From Candidatus Nitrosotalea okcheonensis (GTDB lineage: Archaea; Thermoproteota; Nitrososphaeria; Nitrososphaerales; Nitrosopumilaceae), in contig NZ_LT841358.1 in the NCBI RefSeq assembly GCF_900177045.1, forward strand, positions 17,073 through 81,072: DNA of 64,000 bases. The letters are read 5' to 3'. The notes beneath the pieces were generated by a model. The model worked only from the letters and a program-made list of their open reading frames with translations. It did not search any database and was not told the origin of the DNA. The translations under genes and the position numbers were made by a program. Below are positions 25,455 through 34,241 of this stretch, piece by piece. Each line of letters begins with the position of its first letter. The stretch's first letter is position 1.

Positions 25455-26468
25455 TTATGCTGTAATTAGATCCTCAATGTTAAATTCATGTTCTACGAAA
25501 TACTCCACTCGCGTCTTTTTGAATTCTCTTGAACTGAATAGGATTTTGTAATTGCTAACCTGGACTTGTTTTTGAATCTCTTTTGCCATATCTTCTGCCT
25601 CTTCGATTGATTTGCAATGTACCATTGAAAATACACTATATGGCCAATCCTGGTAGACAGGCCTCTGATAACAATGACTTATTTGTGGAAACGAGCCTAA
25701 TTTTGAACCAACCTCTTCAATTTTTTCATCTGGGACTTGCCATACTATCATGCCATTTGCAGTAAAGCCGACTTCTCTATGTCTTAGGATTGCAGCAAAC
25801 CTTCTCATTATTCCTGTCTCTTCATACAGTTTTACCTTTTCAAGAAGTTGTTCTTCAGTTATTCCAAGTTTCTGGGCAGATTTTAAAAATGGCCTCTCAA
25901 CTATCTCTAGATCTTTTTGCAGTTCTCGTATGTAGTTTTTCTCTTCCTCGGTTGCAATAAACTTGGTTTCTACAATCTTCTTCTTCTCTTCTGATGGTTT
26001 GATGTCCGATTTTTTTTCCTCTACCATCTCAAGCTTTACTCCGATCTTGAACAGCTTGATTGTAGGAAGAAGCCTTGTTTTTTTAATTCCTGCTAACTTT
26101 GAAAATTTATCTATCTCCGTCTTTAGATCGGACCCCGGAGGAACTGCTAAGGTGAACCATAGATTGTATTCATGATTTCTCTCATAATTATGACTGACAC
26201 CTGGATGTTTGTTTACCTGATTTGCGACATGATCTAGTTTCTCTGGGTCTATTGCCATTGCAACAAGTGCACTCTTGTATCCTAGTTTTCGTGTGTCAAA
26301 TATCGCACTAATCTGTCTGATTATTCCTGCCTTCTTGAGTGTAACAAGTCTCTGCATCAATTCTTGGTTTGATAGATCGAATTTTTTTGCCATGGATTCA
26401 TATGGTTTTGGGATCAGAGGAAAAGTCCACTGGATTTCATTTAAAATTTCCTTATCCATCTTGTCCAT
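25455..26468 (-). CDS. Siroheme decarboxylase, AhbA-AhbB fusion
   Basis: Two AsnC/Lrp-like halves in one chain of about 337 aa. The first has GIIRQISAIFDTRKLGYKSA and SHNYERNHEYNLWFTL; the second GIMRRFAAILRHREVGFTAN and SHCYQRPVYQDWPYSVF. These match AhbA/AhbB (NirDL-type) enzymes that decarboxylate siroheme to 12,18-didecarboxysiroheme; the H-x-Y-x-R elements are at the active site. ATG 26468 gives a normal N-terminus (MDKMDKEILNEI); the frame continues to 26657 but that would overlap the divergent gene. The 88-bp space to 26557 holds both promoters. Confidence 0.9.
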   Translation of the reverse strand: MDKMDKEILNEIQWTFPLIPKPYESMAKKFDLSNQELMQRLVTLKKAGIIRQISAIFDTRKLGYKSALVAMAIDPEKLDHVANQVNKHPGVSHNYERNHEYNLWFTLAVPPGSDLKTEIDKFSKLAGIKKTRLLPTIKLFKIGVKLEMVEEKKSDIKPSEEKKKIVETKFIATEEEKNYIRELQKDLEIVERPFLKSAQKLGITEEQLLEKVKLYEETGIMRRFAAILRHREVGFTANGMIVWQVPDEKIEEVGSKLGSFPQISHCYQRPVYQDWPYSVFSMVHCKSIEEAEDMAKEIQKQVQVSNYKILFSSREFKKTRVEYFVEHEFNIEDLITA

Positions 26469-26556
26469 GTTAGATGAAAACCTTGTCTTACGATTAAAAA
26501 TGTTACCTAGTTTCTCATGGAATCTATAAATATCATTTACAGTCAGCCAAGATCCA

Positions 26557-27210
26557 TTGATAGTTGATCTAAATCTTAGAGGAGATTTGGTGATTATAGT
26601 GGGTGGAGGAAATGAGGGTTTGAAAAAAGTAAATTCCCTGCTGACCCAAGAATGCAAGATTCTCCTTATCAGTGATTCAACAAATAGGCAAATTCAAAAT
26701 TATGTTAAACAAAAAAAAATATCTTTCAAGAAAATGAGGCTTGTCAACGCAAATTTTCTAAAAAAATACAAACCGTTTATGGTATTGGCAACAACTGATG
26801 ACAAGGCACTCAATCGCAAAATTGTGGAACAGGCCAAGTCTATGCGTTGTTATGCATATGCTGCTGACGATCCTGAAGCAAGTGACTTTGCATTTGGTTC
26901 AGTGATTAATATAGCTGACACTGTACAAATTGCAATATCAACAGGAGGTCGAAGTCCTGCCATGGCAAGAAAACTAAAACTTCAGGCAGAACAAATCTTC
27001 AAAAAAGTGATAAAAAAAGAGGACATTTATCATATAAAACTACAGGATTTTGCAAGAAAGGCGGCAAAGTATAAGATCCAGACATTCTCTGAACGAAAAA
27101 AGTTCCTTTACAGTGTTATGAATGACAATCATGTTAAACAATTAATACAAGACGAAAATCTAAAAAAAGCACAGAAGCGGGTTATGGAGATGCTAGATAA
27201 TCTGATATGA
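26557..27210 (+). CDS. Precorrin-2 dehydrogenase / sirohydrochlorin ferrochelatase (Met8-like)
   Basis: Oxidises precorrin-2 to sirohydrochlorin and may insert iron to give siroheme. N-terminal NAD site LVIIVGGGNEGLKKVNSLL, then LATTDDKALNRKIVEQA and AADDPEASDFAFGSVI, which carries the aspartates of the active site, and ISTGGRSPAMARKLK. Length 217 aa matches stand-alone Met8/CysG-N proteins. Start is TTG 26557, with no better ATG nearby. Its stop overlaps the hemA ATG. Confidence 0.92.
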   Translation: MIVDLNLRGDLVIIVGGGNEGLKKVNSLLTQECKILLISDSTNRQIQNYVKQKKISFKKMRLVNANFLKKYKPFMVLATTDDKALNRKIVEQAKSMRCYAYAADDPEASDFAFGSVINIADTVQIAISTGGRSPAMARKLKLQAEQIFKKVIKKEDIYHIKLQDFARKAAKYKIQTFSERKKFLYSVMNDNHVKQLIQDENLKKAQKRVMEMLDNLI

Positions 27211-28460
27211 CAAGTGATGTAATCAACGCTAGAGTTACTTTTAGAAAGTCACCCATTCACATGCTTGAGAGGTTCACCTTTCCCGATCTAGATTCTGCAT
27301 ATGAATCATTTTTACAGCACTCTGGATTGCACGAGTGTGTAATTTTGCAAACCTGTAACAGGGTGGAACTTTTTGGTTGCGCAAATTCTACCGATCTTGA
27401 CAAAATAAAAAAAACATGGGCATCTGTAGCAGGATTGGAAGAAAATGCATTCAAAGAAAATCTTGAGATAAGTAAAGGAACCGATGCCTATGCACATCTG
27501 CTCAAGCTTACCTCTGGCCTTGATTCTCTTGTAATAGGGGAAGAGCAAATACTTGGACAAGTAAAAGAATCCATCAGTACAGCAAGAGGGATAAAAGCCT
27601 CGGGTGATAATCTTAATACTTTATTTGACAAGGCAATTAAAATTGGGACACGCGTACGTCAAGCAACCGGAATCAGTAAAGGAAGTATATCTATCGGTTC
27701 CATGGCAGTAAATCTGGCAGAAGAAAACATTGATGATCTGAAATCCAAACACATTTTGTTGATTGGAACTGGAGAGGCAGCAAGTCTTGTAGCAAAATCA
27801 CTCAAAAAAAGAGACATTGATTTTCTCATAACTAGCAGAACCTTTGAGCGCTCAAAGGCCTTTGCAGAGACTGCGGGTGGCAAACCATTACCATTCGAGG
27901 AAGCAACTACTAATTTCAAATCCATTGATGTGCTGTTTGTAGCTACAGTTGCACCATATTTTCTTGTGACACATGACAGAGTAAAAGAAGCAATGGATTC
28001 ACGAAATAATGGGATGCTCATAATGGATCTTTCTAATCCGCGAACTGTTGATGACAAGGTATCGGAAATAGATCATGTCAAAGTTATGAACTTGGACCAA
28101 ATTGCAGAGATGGTGGAAAAAAACATGAAAAATAGAATTGGTGTAGTATCATCAGCAGAGCATATAATTAATGAGGAATTACCTCTAGTAGAAGCAGCAA
28201 TGAAGAGACTCGAGGTGGAGCCTATTGTGACTAATGTATTCAAGGAGATAGATCAAGCACGAGTAAAAGAACTAAAAAAGGCACTTCAAATGCTAGGGGA
28301 AAAAGATGAACAAAAGATACGAATTATTGACCAGCTTACACAAGCAATTGTCGAAGACATAATGTCGATCCCAATGAATAATCTACGCAAGGCCTCAGAA
28401 CAAGGTGATTCTGAAATTCTAAAAACTGTTACAAGACTCTTTGATTATAAAAGAGAGTAA
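27207..28460 (+). CDS. hemA: Glutamyl-tRNA reductase
   Basis: NADPH-dependent reduction of glutamyl-tRNA to glutamate-1-semialdehyde, first step of the C5 pathway. The catalytic cysteine is C50 in LQTCNRVELFG; GLDSLVIGEEQILGQVKES follows; the NADPH domain starts at HILLIGTGEAASLVAK; the C-terminal dimerisation helix ends in VTRLFDYKRE. Length 417 aa is standard. The 4-bp overlap with the Met8-like gene links synthesis of precursor and branch enzymes. Confidence 0.96.
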   Translation: MTSDVINARVTFRKSPIHMLERFTFPDLDSAYESFLQHSGLHECVILQTCNRVELFGCANSTDLDKIKKTWASVAGLEENAFKENLEISKGTDAYAHLLKLTSGLDSLVIGEEQILGQVKESISTARGIKASGDNLNTLFDKAIKIGTRVRQATGISKGSISIGSMAVNLAEENIDDLKSKHILLIGTGEAASLVAKSLKKRDIDFLITSRTFERSKAFAETAGGKPLPFEEATTNFKSIDVLFVATVAPYFLVTHDRVKEAMDSRNNGMLIMDLSNPRTVDDKVSEIDHVKVMNLDQIAEMVEKNMKNRIGVVSSAEHIINEELPLVEAAMKRLEVEPIVTNVFKEIDQARVKELKKALQMLGEKDEQKIRIIDQLTQAIVEDIMSIPMNNLRKASEQGDSEILKTVTRLFDYKRE

Positions 28461-28496
28461 CAAATTATATTTGCTAAAAAGGATGTCTTGTATGTA

Positions 28497-29477
28497 ATGT
28501 CTTTTCCTAATTTGAGACTGCGACGTCTGAGAAAAACTGGCAAAATTAGGGAACTCTTGGAAGAAGTACGGCTATCTCCAAAGGATCTAATATGTCCAAT
28601 ATTTGTACAAGAAGATCTAAAATCAAGAATCCAAGGGAGCTCAATGCCTGGAATGGAGAGGCTTCCACTTGCAGATGTTGCAACTGAAATAAACACTATA
28701 GCAGAATTGAAAATTCCAGCAGTAATGGTATTTGGAATACCTTTATACAAAGATGAACATGGAACATCAGCTTTTTCTCAAAATGGAATTGTACAAAAAA
28801 CAATTTCTGAAATAAGGAAAAATATTGGAAACGACATTGCAATAATGGCAGATGTATGCCTCTGCCAATACACAAGCTCTGGCCATTGTGGACTTGTCAA
28901 GGGAGACAAGATAGATAATGACTCTAGTCTTGAAACTCTGGCAAAAGTTGCAGTGAGTCAAGCCCAGGCAGGAGTTGATGTTGTATCACCATCTGCCATG
29001 ATGGATGGGCAAGTAAAGGCAATACGACAGGGTCTTGATGATGCTGGGTTTCACGATGTTGCAATAATGTCTCACTCTGCAAAACATAGATCTTCATTAT
29101 ACTCACCGTTTAAGGACATGGCACACTCTGCACCTCAGTTTGGAGACCGAAAGACCTACCAATTGCCGTACACAAATCCAAAGGAGGCTATGAGGGAGGT
29201 TGAAACTGACATACAAGAAGGAGTAGATATAGTCATGATAAAACCAGCATTGGCATATCTGGACTTGATATCTATGACTAGAGAAAAATTCAATGTACCG
29301 ATTGCTGCCTATAGTGTATCAGGAGAATATGCTCTTGTAAAGGCAGCTGCTATGGCTGGATATGTTGATGAAAAAGAAGTTACATTGGAAATTCTTACAG
29401 CCATCAAGCGTGCTGGTGCGGACATGATAGTAACATATTTCTCAAAGGGTGCAGCAAAAACTCTTAACGAGAAATGA
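28497..29477 (+). CDS. hemB: Porphobilinogen synthase (delta-aminolevulinate dehydratase)
   Basis: Condenses two 5-aminolevulinates to porphobilinogen. From ATG 28497 the Schiff-base lysines are K196 (SHSAKHRSS) and K249 (VMIKPALAY). The zinc-type cysteine motif DVCLCQYTSSGHCG indicates a Zn-dependent enzyme. A TTG at 28488 gives three extra residues and is less likely. The gene follows hemA by 36 bp and overlaps the next small gene by ATGA. Confidence 0.96.
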   Translation: MSFPNLRLRRLRKTGKIRELLEEVRLSPKDLICPIFVQEDLKSRIQGSSMPGMERLPLADVATEINTIAELKIPAVMVFGIPLYKDEHGTSAFSQNGIVQKTISEIRKNIGNDIAIMADVCLCQYTSSGHCGLVKGDKIDNDSSLETLAKVAVSQAQAGVDVVSPSAMMDGQVKAIRQGLDDAGFHDVAIMSHSAKHRSSLYSPFKDMAHSAPQFGDRKTYQLPYTNPKEAMREVETDIQEGVDIVMIKPALAYLDLISMTREKFNVPIAAYSVSGEYALVKAAAMAGYVDEKEVTLEILTAIKRAGADMIVTYFSKGAAKTLNEK

Positions 29478-29785
29478 GAGAAGATCAAACATTTGAGATA
29501 GCACGTGCATATGACTTACTACCGCATGTGGTTGGTGCAAGCTGGGCATCAATCTGGTTTCGCATTAACAAAATAAGAAGACCTACAAAAGAAGAATTCA
29601 GAGAAAAAGTTGTCGAATATTTCAAAATGCTAGAGCCTCTTACAAACGCATATCCACAAGAGGAGAATTTCAGGGATATGATTAATTATATAAAAGATAA
29701 GCATGCTGATGAAATTAGAAGAATAATGACCGGAAATAATTCTGAAATTGAAAAACGATACAAAAGATATGTAGACTATGGCTAG
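29474..29785 (+). CDS. Hypothetical protein linked to hemB, 103 aa
   Basis: A helical, charged protein (FEIARAYDLLPHVVGASWAS, KEEFREKVVEYFKMLEPL, FRDMINYIKDKHADEIRRIM) that I do not recognise. It has no membrane segment or metal motif. The ATGA overlap with hemB makes it the last gene of the met8-hemA-hemB operon, so a role in tetrapyrrole supply is possible; nothing in the sequence proves it. Its end overlaps the convergent HD gene by 4 bp. Confidence 0.7.
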   Translation: MREDQTFEIARAYDLLPHVVGASWASIWFRINKIRRPTKEEFREKVVEYFKMLEPLTNAYPQEENFRDMINYIKDKHADEIRRIMTGNNSEIEKRYKRYVDYG

Positions 29786-30402
29786 ATCTCTTTTTTTAGT
29801 TGGTCAAGAAACTTTTTCATCACATTGATTCTTTTTCGCGCCTCAATTTTTCCAGCATCGGTGTTCATTGTTTTTTCCAAAAGCAAGAGCTTTTTATAAA
29901 AATGATCTACAGTCCAACTCTTATCATCTGGCAAGCGTTTTTTGCAGAATGGATCAACGTTGCTATAAAATGGTCTCTTTTCTGCACCGCTAACTGAAAA
30001 TGTCCTTGCTATTCCTATGGCTCCCAATGCATCTAATCTGTCTGCATCTTGTAGTATCTTACCTTCTATTGTCTTCGGTGTAGTGCCTCTTGAAAAACTA
30101 TGATCTCTTATTGCATCCGATATGATGTCAATCTCATCTTGACTGCAATTATATTTTTTTAAAATCTTTTTTGATTCTAGTGCACTCTCGGTTGCGGAAT
30201 TTTTTGAACGAGGATCGGATTTTTGATATGATATAATATCATGTAAAAGTACTGCAGCTGTTATGATTCTGATGTTGGCTTTTTCCTTCTTTGCAATCAC
30301 TGTTGCATTCTTGAGTACCCTCATAACATGTTCAAAATCATGAGCTGTATCGTTTTGCTCAAGTCTATTTTTTACAAGTGATCTTAATTTTTTAAACTCC
30401 AA
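29782..30402 (-). CDS. HD-domain phosphohydrolase
   Basis: The 206-aa protein carries the HD metal-binding signature: H21 and H25 in TAHDFEHVMRV, the HD doublet at 54-55 in AAVLLHDIIS, then IRDHSFSRG and ILQDADRLDALGAIGIARTF with the last aspartate. It belongs with the YedJ-like uncharacterised HD hydrolases that act on nucleotides or other phosphate esters. Complete catalytic residues suggest an active enzyme. A single gene between convergent and divergent neighbours. Confidence 0.92.
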   Translation of the reverse strand: MEFKKLRSLVKNRLEQNDTAHDFEHVMRVLKNATVIAKKEKANIRIITAAVLLHDIISYQKSDPRSKNSATESALESKKILKKYNCSQDEIDIISDAIRDHSFSRGTTPKTIEGKILQDADRLDALGAIGIARTFSVSGAEKRPFYSNVDPFCKKRLPDDKSWTVDHFYKKLLLLEKTMNTDAGKIEARKRINVMKKFLDQLKKEI

Positions 30403-30589
30403 TCTGGTCTATGATGCATATTGATTTTATAAATTGAGATTGTGATTCTGACTCGTGTCTAGATGGAAATTCATGAAATATGGCGTTAAACCGCAAATAA
30501 TTGCAAACATTTTGATCCTATACCACAGTTATGCAAAAAATGGCTGGCAAGTGCAATATATTTATAAATTAAAATCACGTACAAATTCT

Positions 30590-30712
30590 GTGAGCATCAA
30601 AGCGTGGAAATGTTATCGTTGCAACTTGACTTTTACTGATGAATCGCACGCTGCTTTACATGAAGATCTGTCGAAACACAACGTAAGAGAAATTCAGATA
30701 GTAAAAGTATAG
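30590..30712 (+). CDS. 40-aa C2H2-type zinc-finger protein
   Basis: The longer frame opens at 30455, but TATTTATAAATT at 30558-30570 lies about 26 nt before GTG 30590, the spacing of a leaderless archaeal mRNA. From there the product is one C2H2-like finger: C8 and C11 in WKCYRCNLTF, H20 and probably H24 or H29 in SHAALHEDLSKH. Such single-finger proteins are common in archaea and usually of unknown target. The 186 bp before it holds no other gene. Confidence 0.6.
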   Translation: MSIKAWKCYRCNLTFTDESHAALHEDLSKHNVREIQIVKV

Positions 30713-30782
30713 AAACCAAAACTAGATGATATGTATTGGGAGTCAACTGAATAAAACAATGTCTTACTCTAACATATCGAAG

Positions 30783-32012
30783 ATGAATTTTGAGGTCTCC
30801 GAAGAGCAGAAAATTTTTCTTGACAAGATAGACCGAGTCTGCAAATCCATACGAGATTATGAAACAAGATGTTATCTTGATGAAAGAATGAACGACCGAG
30901 TAATCCCGGAATTTGGAGAAATTGGAATGCTTGGGTGTCCGATATCGAAAAAATATGGAGGTTTGGGATATGACATTTTGACATATCTTTTTGCAATTGA
31001 AAGAATTGGCAGGGAAGGAAATTCTCTTCGTACATTTTTCTCTGCACATGTATCTATTGGTCAAATGGTGATACAAAATTGGGGAACCGAAGAGCAAAAA
31101 AAGAAATATCTTACAAATACTGTCAATGGAAATAACATAATGGGTTTTGCATTGACTGAGCCTGATGCTGGAAGTGATCCTAAAAAAATGACGACAACAT
31201 TTGAGGAACGTGGTAGCAATTATGTTCTCAATGGTACAAAGCACTGGGTTGGAAATGGAACATTTGCCAAATTAATTACAACTTATGCAAAAGGCTCTGA
31301 TGGGAAAATATCCGCATTTATTGTAGATACATCTTCAAAAGGTTTTGATGCACAAGAGATGAAAAACAAAATGGGGTTGCTTACTGTAAAAAACGCCGAA
31401 ATTACTTTTGAAAATTGTCTTGTCCAAAAACAAAATCTTCTTGGAAAAATTGGAAATGGTCTTAGTGTTGCATTTAGTGCATTAATTGACGGCAGGCTGA
31501 GTGTTGCAGCAGGAGCTGTGGGTGTAATGAAAGACTGTCTTGATGAATCTATTGCATATTCTCAAAAAAGAGAACAACATGGCTCTGTTCTTGCAAAAAA
31601 ACAACTTACTCAAGAGCATCTTGCTACAATGATTGTAAATATTGAAAGTTCTAGGTGGTTAGTATATCGTGCAGGTATGGCAAGGCAAAAACTACATGAT
31701 TATGTCGAAGACCTAAAAGAAAAAGATGCAAATTGGCTAGATGCCCTTAACAGGGAGAACAAGGAATATTCAGCACTACGTAACAGGGCAGATAGGCTTG
31801 CAGCTATTGCCAAACTGCATGCTACAAACGCAGCATTTGATTGTGCAAACCGCGCAGTCCAAATATTTGGTTCTTATGGATACCAGAAAACAAGCCGGGT
31901 TGCAAGACATTTTCTTGATTCTAGGGCGATTATAATCTACGAGGGTGCAAACGAAGTACTCAAACTAAAGATAGCATCGCTTGAAATGGGTGACAAGTAT
32001 GATGCATACTAG
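30783..32012 (+). CDS. Acyl-CoA dehydrogenase
   Basis: FAD enzyme introducing a double bond into acyl-CoA. Signatures are GFALTEPDAGSDPKKMTTTF, LNGTKHWVGNGTFA, GRLSVAAGAVGVMKDCL and, near the C-terminus, IIYEGANEVLKLKIAS, whose glutamate (E387 from this start) is the catalytic base. The overall pattern is closest to short-chain or glutaryl-CoA dehydrogenases. Upstream ATGs at 30726 and 30762 are also in frame. It meets the aminotransferase tail to tail with a 4-bp overlap. Confidence 0.93.
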   Translation: MNFEVSEEQKIFLDKIDRVCKSIRDYETRCYLDERMNDRVIPEFGEIGMLGCPISKKYGGLGYDILTYLFAIERIGREGNSLRTFFSAHVSIGQMVIQNWGTEEQKKKYLTNTVNGNNIMGFALTEPDAGSDPKKMTTTFEERGSNYVLNGTKHWVGNGTFAKLITTYAKGSDGKISAFIVDTSSKGFDAQEMKNKMGLLTVKNAEITFENCLVQKQNLLGKIGNGLSVAFSALIDGRLSVAAGAVGVMKDCLDESIAYSQKREQHGSVLAKKQLTQEHLATMIVNIESSRWLVYRAGMARQKLHDYVEDLKEKDANWLDALNRENKEYSALRNRADRLAAIAKLHATNAAFDCANRAVQIFGSYGYQKTSRVARHFLDSRAIIIYEGANEVLKLKIASLEMGDKYDAY

Positions 32013-33229
32013 GTTCTCATCAAAACTTTATGCATGATGTCAAGGCCCTCCTGAATCTGCTCTTTTGTAATTATCAATGGCGGTATGATTCTCATTGATT
32101 TTTGACCTGCTCCCAAAGTCATCAAGCCATGCTTGAACAACTCGACAAGTTTTTTGTCACGATGAGCAGTCGAGTCAAACTCTATGCCAACCATGAGGCC
32201 TAGTCCTCTGACATTTATCACTCCTTTTTTTCCCACCATTTCAACCAAGCCGGTCTTGAGGATGTGGCCCATCTTTGTTGCATTTTCAAGCAACTTGTCT
32301 CTTTTTATAACTTGAATTACCCTTGAACCTACTGCCATGTCTATTCTATTTCCCCCGCCCCACGTACTTGATAACACTGATCTCTGCATTGGATCAAATT
32401 TTTTGCTAAAAGCTGTTGCGCCTATCTGCAATGCCTTTGCCGTGCTCATTATGTCTGGTTTGATACCGTAATGTTCAAAGGCCCACCACTTACCTGTATG
32501 GCCTATCCCAGACTGGACCTCATCCAAGATGAGTGGAACTCCATATCTTGTTGCAAATTTTCTTAAATTTGAAATGAATTTCTTACTTGCAACATTGTAT
32601 CCACCCTCTCCTTGAATTATTTCCGTTAAGATGAATGCCACTTTATTTTCCTTTAGAATCTTTTCTGCAGCATCAAGTTCTGGATCGTTATCATTCGTAC
32701 AAAACTTGATTCTTTTTGATGGAAGTTCTGGAAAGTTATATTTCTGAACTGGTCTGCTAAATGTAAAACTCAGGGCTCCCAATGTTCTTCCATGAAATGC
32801 ACCAGTACAAGAAATTCCGGGAAGAGGACCCATTTTCTTGTATGCCATCTTTATTGCATTTTCAACTGCCTCTGCACCACTGTTTATGAAAAACGTCTTA
32901 AAGCCTGATGGTAAAATAGTTGAAATATTTTCCGCAAGATCTGCATGCTCCTGGCAATAAAAGTCCTGACCTGCTATCTTGTATGTTCCATTTGATGAAT
33001 ACTGTGCAAGTATCTCTACTATGTCAGGATGAGAATAGCCCAACGGACAGGAGCCTATGTTTGATGTAAAATCAAGATACTTGTTACCATCAATGTCTTC
33101 TATGATGCAATTATGTCCATGCGAAACAACTAGCGAATACACGAATGTCGAATCATAGGCGTGTTTTTTCATGGTGTCAATAACACGCATAGCTTTTGGA
33201 CCTGGTATGACATCCCTCGTTTTTTTCAT
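32009..33229 (-). CDS. Class III aminotransferase (acetylornithine/GABA type)
   Basis: PLP enzyme of 406 aa. NSGAEAVENAIKMAYK is the cofactor phosphate region, CTGAFHGRTLGALSFT the HGRT element, LILDEVQSGIGHTGKWWAFEHYG holds the PLP aspartate, and K265 in STAKALQIGAT is the Schiff-base lysine. GEGGYNV follows an invariant E. Substrate is not evident: it could be ornithine/lysine-type or omega-amino acid. It has no argininosuccinate or lysine-biosynthesis neighbours, which weakens an argD call. Confidence 0.9.
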   Translation of the reverse strand: MKKTRDVIPGPKAMRVIDTMKKHAYDSTFVYSLVVSHGHNCIIEDIDGNKYLDFTSNIGSCPLGYSHPDIVEILAQYSSNGTYKIAGQDFYCQEHADLAENISTILPSGFKTFFINSGAEAVENAIKMAYKKMGPLPGISCTGAFHGRTLGALSFTFSRPVQKYNFPELPSKRIKFCTNDNDPELDAAEKILKENKVAFILTEIIQGEGGYNVASKKFISNLRKFATRYGVPLILDEVQSGIGHTGKWWAFEHYGIKPDIMSTAKALQIGATAFSKKFDPMQRSVLSSTWGGGNRIDMAVGSRVIQVIKRDKLLENATKMGHILKTGLVEMVGKKGVINVRGLGLMVGIEFDSTAHRDKKLVELFKHGLMTLGAGQKSMRIIPPLIITKEQIQEGLDIMHKVLMRT

Positions 33230-33353
33230 TTTCTACTGCATACTAGCGAACAAATTTTCTAATAAACACTAGTATAGATTACCATGGTCGAAAACCATCC
33301 AGAATGTGATGATCTAAATCGCAAACAAGACAGAAAGGGAGAAAATGAGGGAT

Positions 33354-33451
33354 GCAGAGGGTGGGATTTGAACCCACGAACCCCTAAGGGAAGGGATTTC
33401 TTACGGAAGATCTTGAGTCCCTCTCGGTTGACCGGGCTTCGGTACCTCTGC
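33354..33451 (-). tRNA. tRNA-Leu (CAA) with a 14-nt intron
   Basis: On the minus strand the 7-bp acceptor pairs GCAGAGG with CCTCTGC, the T arm is GTGGG-TTCAAAT-CCCAC, and a CCC/GGG variable arm marks a class II tRNA. Reading straight through gives a poor anticodon stem, but removing 14 nt at 33398-33411 yields a perfect AGGGA/TCCCT stem and loop CTCAAGA with anticodon CAA (33413-33415). The mature length is then 84 nt, right for leucine. CCA is not encoded. Confidence 0.92.
33398..33411 (-). other. tRNA-Leu intron, position 37/38
   Basis: The minus-strand sequence ATCTTCCGTAAGAA interrupts the anticodon loop just after the G following the anticodon, the canonical archaeal site. TCTT and AAGA inside it can pair as a small hairpin. 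The exact splice points could shift by one base because A flanks both ends. Confidence 0.75.
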
Positions 33452-33513
33452 AACGAGAGATTCCTGTACTGAATATATAACTGAAACCGTGTCTGTCTGG
33501 GTTTTGAATATTG

Positions 33514-33672
33514 TTACTGTCCGCCTACAATTTTTTCTGACATTGCAGGCATGGTGTAGAAAAATTCGTCCTCAAAGCCATAGTCTTGTTTTCCAGTCTT
33601 TCTTAATGCTTCAAAGTATCTCATACAGTCTGTGTAAAATTCATTTGATTTTGACCGATCGTCTGTTTGCAT
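33514..33672 (-). CDS. Possible 52-aa small protein
   Basis: A short frame encoding MQTDDRSKSNEFYTDCMRYF and ending KQDYGFEDEFFYTMPAMSEK-IVGGQ. Charged and aromatic-rich, with no signal or membrane segment and no family known to me. It fills the 306-bp gap between the tRNA and the peroxiredoxin; the overlapping plus-strand frame has a poorer, hydrophobic composition. Confidence is limited by length. Confidence 0.45.
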   Translation of the reverse strand: MQTDDRSKSNEFYTDCMRYFEALRKTGKQDYGFEDEFFYTMPAMSEKIVGGQ

Positions 33673-33758
33673 GTCTACTGGTTAAAAAAATTAGGTTTGT
33701 ACACCGATGTAAGAAATTTTAGACATTGTTATTGTCTTTTTTTTATTAATTACTGGCC

Positions 33759-34196
33759 TTAGGAGTCTGCGAGGCTTTGTACAAACTCTATGTGATTTGA
33801 TACACTCATCACTTCTATCATATCCTCAATTCTTCCGTCAAGTCCAATGAGATATGTTATCCTTTTTGTGTATGTTCCGAGTATGCCTCTTGCCTGATAC
33901 TGTGCAGCTACCTTCTTGCTGGTATCTGAGAGTATCTTGAATGGAAGATCATATTTTTGGCAAAAATTTACATGTGATTCTATTGAATCTTGGTTTATTC
34001 CAATAACTTCGTACTTTTCTGATATTTTTGGATAGTAACTCTTGATCCCGTTTGCTTCTGCGGTGCAGCCAGGAGTATTGTCTTTTACATAGAAAAATAG
34101 AATTATCTTTTTCTTTCCAAAATATGATGAGAGTCTTACTTTTTCTCCTGTATTTGACTCTAGTTCAAAGTCTGGTGCGAAATCGCCTATCTTCAT
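33759..34196 (-). CDS. Peroxiredoxin, Bcp/PrxQ family
   Basis: Thiol peroxidase of 145 aa. APDFELESNTGEKVRLSSYF at the N-terminus and the peroxidatic cysteine C44 in DNTPGCTAEANGI. The usual resolving cysteine five residues later is absent (N at that position), so it is either a 1-Cys enzyme or resolves through the cysteine in HVNFCQKYD. LPFKILSDTSKKVAAQY is typical for the family. It lies 45 bp downstream of sufC on the same strand, which may link oxidative defence with Fe-S assembly. Confidence 0.92.
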   Translation of the reverse strand: MKIGDFAPDFELESNTGEKVRLSSYFGKKKIILFFYVKDNTPGCTAEANGIKSYYPKISEKYEVIGINQDSIESHVNFCQKYDLPFKILSDTSKKVAAQYQARGILGTYTKRITYLIGLDGRIEDMIEVMSVSNHIEFVQSLADS

Positions 34197-34241
34197 ACTG
34201 TATGTCTAAAATTATTTGATGTTGTACAAATGGAAAATTTT

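Noticed and set aside
26469-26657. N-terminal extension of the AhbA-AhbB gene
   Set aside because: It would overlap the divergent Met8-like gene and does not match the family; ATG 26468 gives the normal N-terminus.
32009-33229. argD (acetylornithine aminotransferase) as a firm name
   Set aside because: Family match is clear but no arginine or lysine biosynthesis neighbours and no specific substrate residues could be assigned.
33284-33722. Plus-strand frames over the tRNA and the gap after it
   Set aside because: The first lies across the antisense of tRNA-Leu; the second has an atypical hydrophobic composition and overlaps a better minus-strand small frame.
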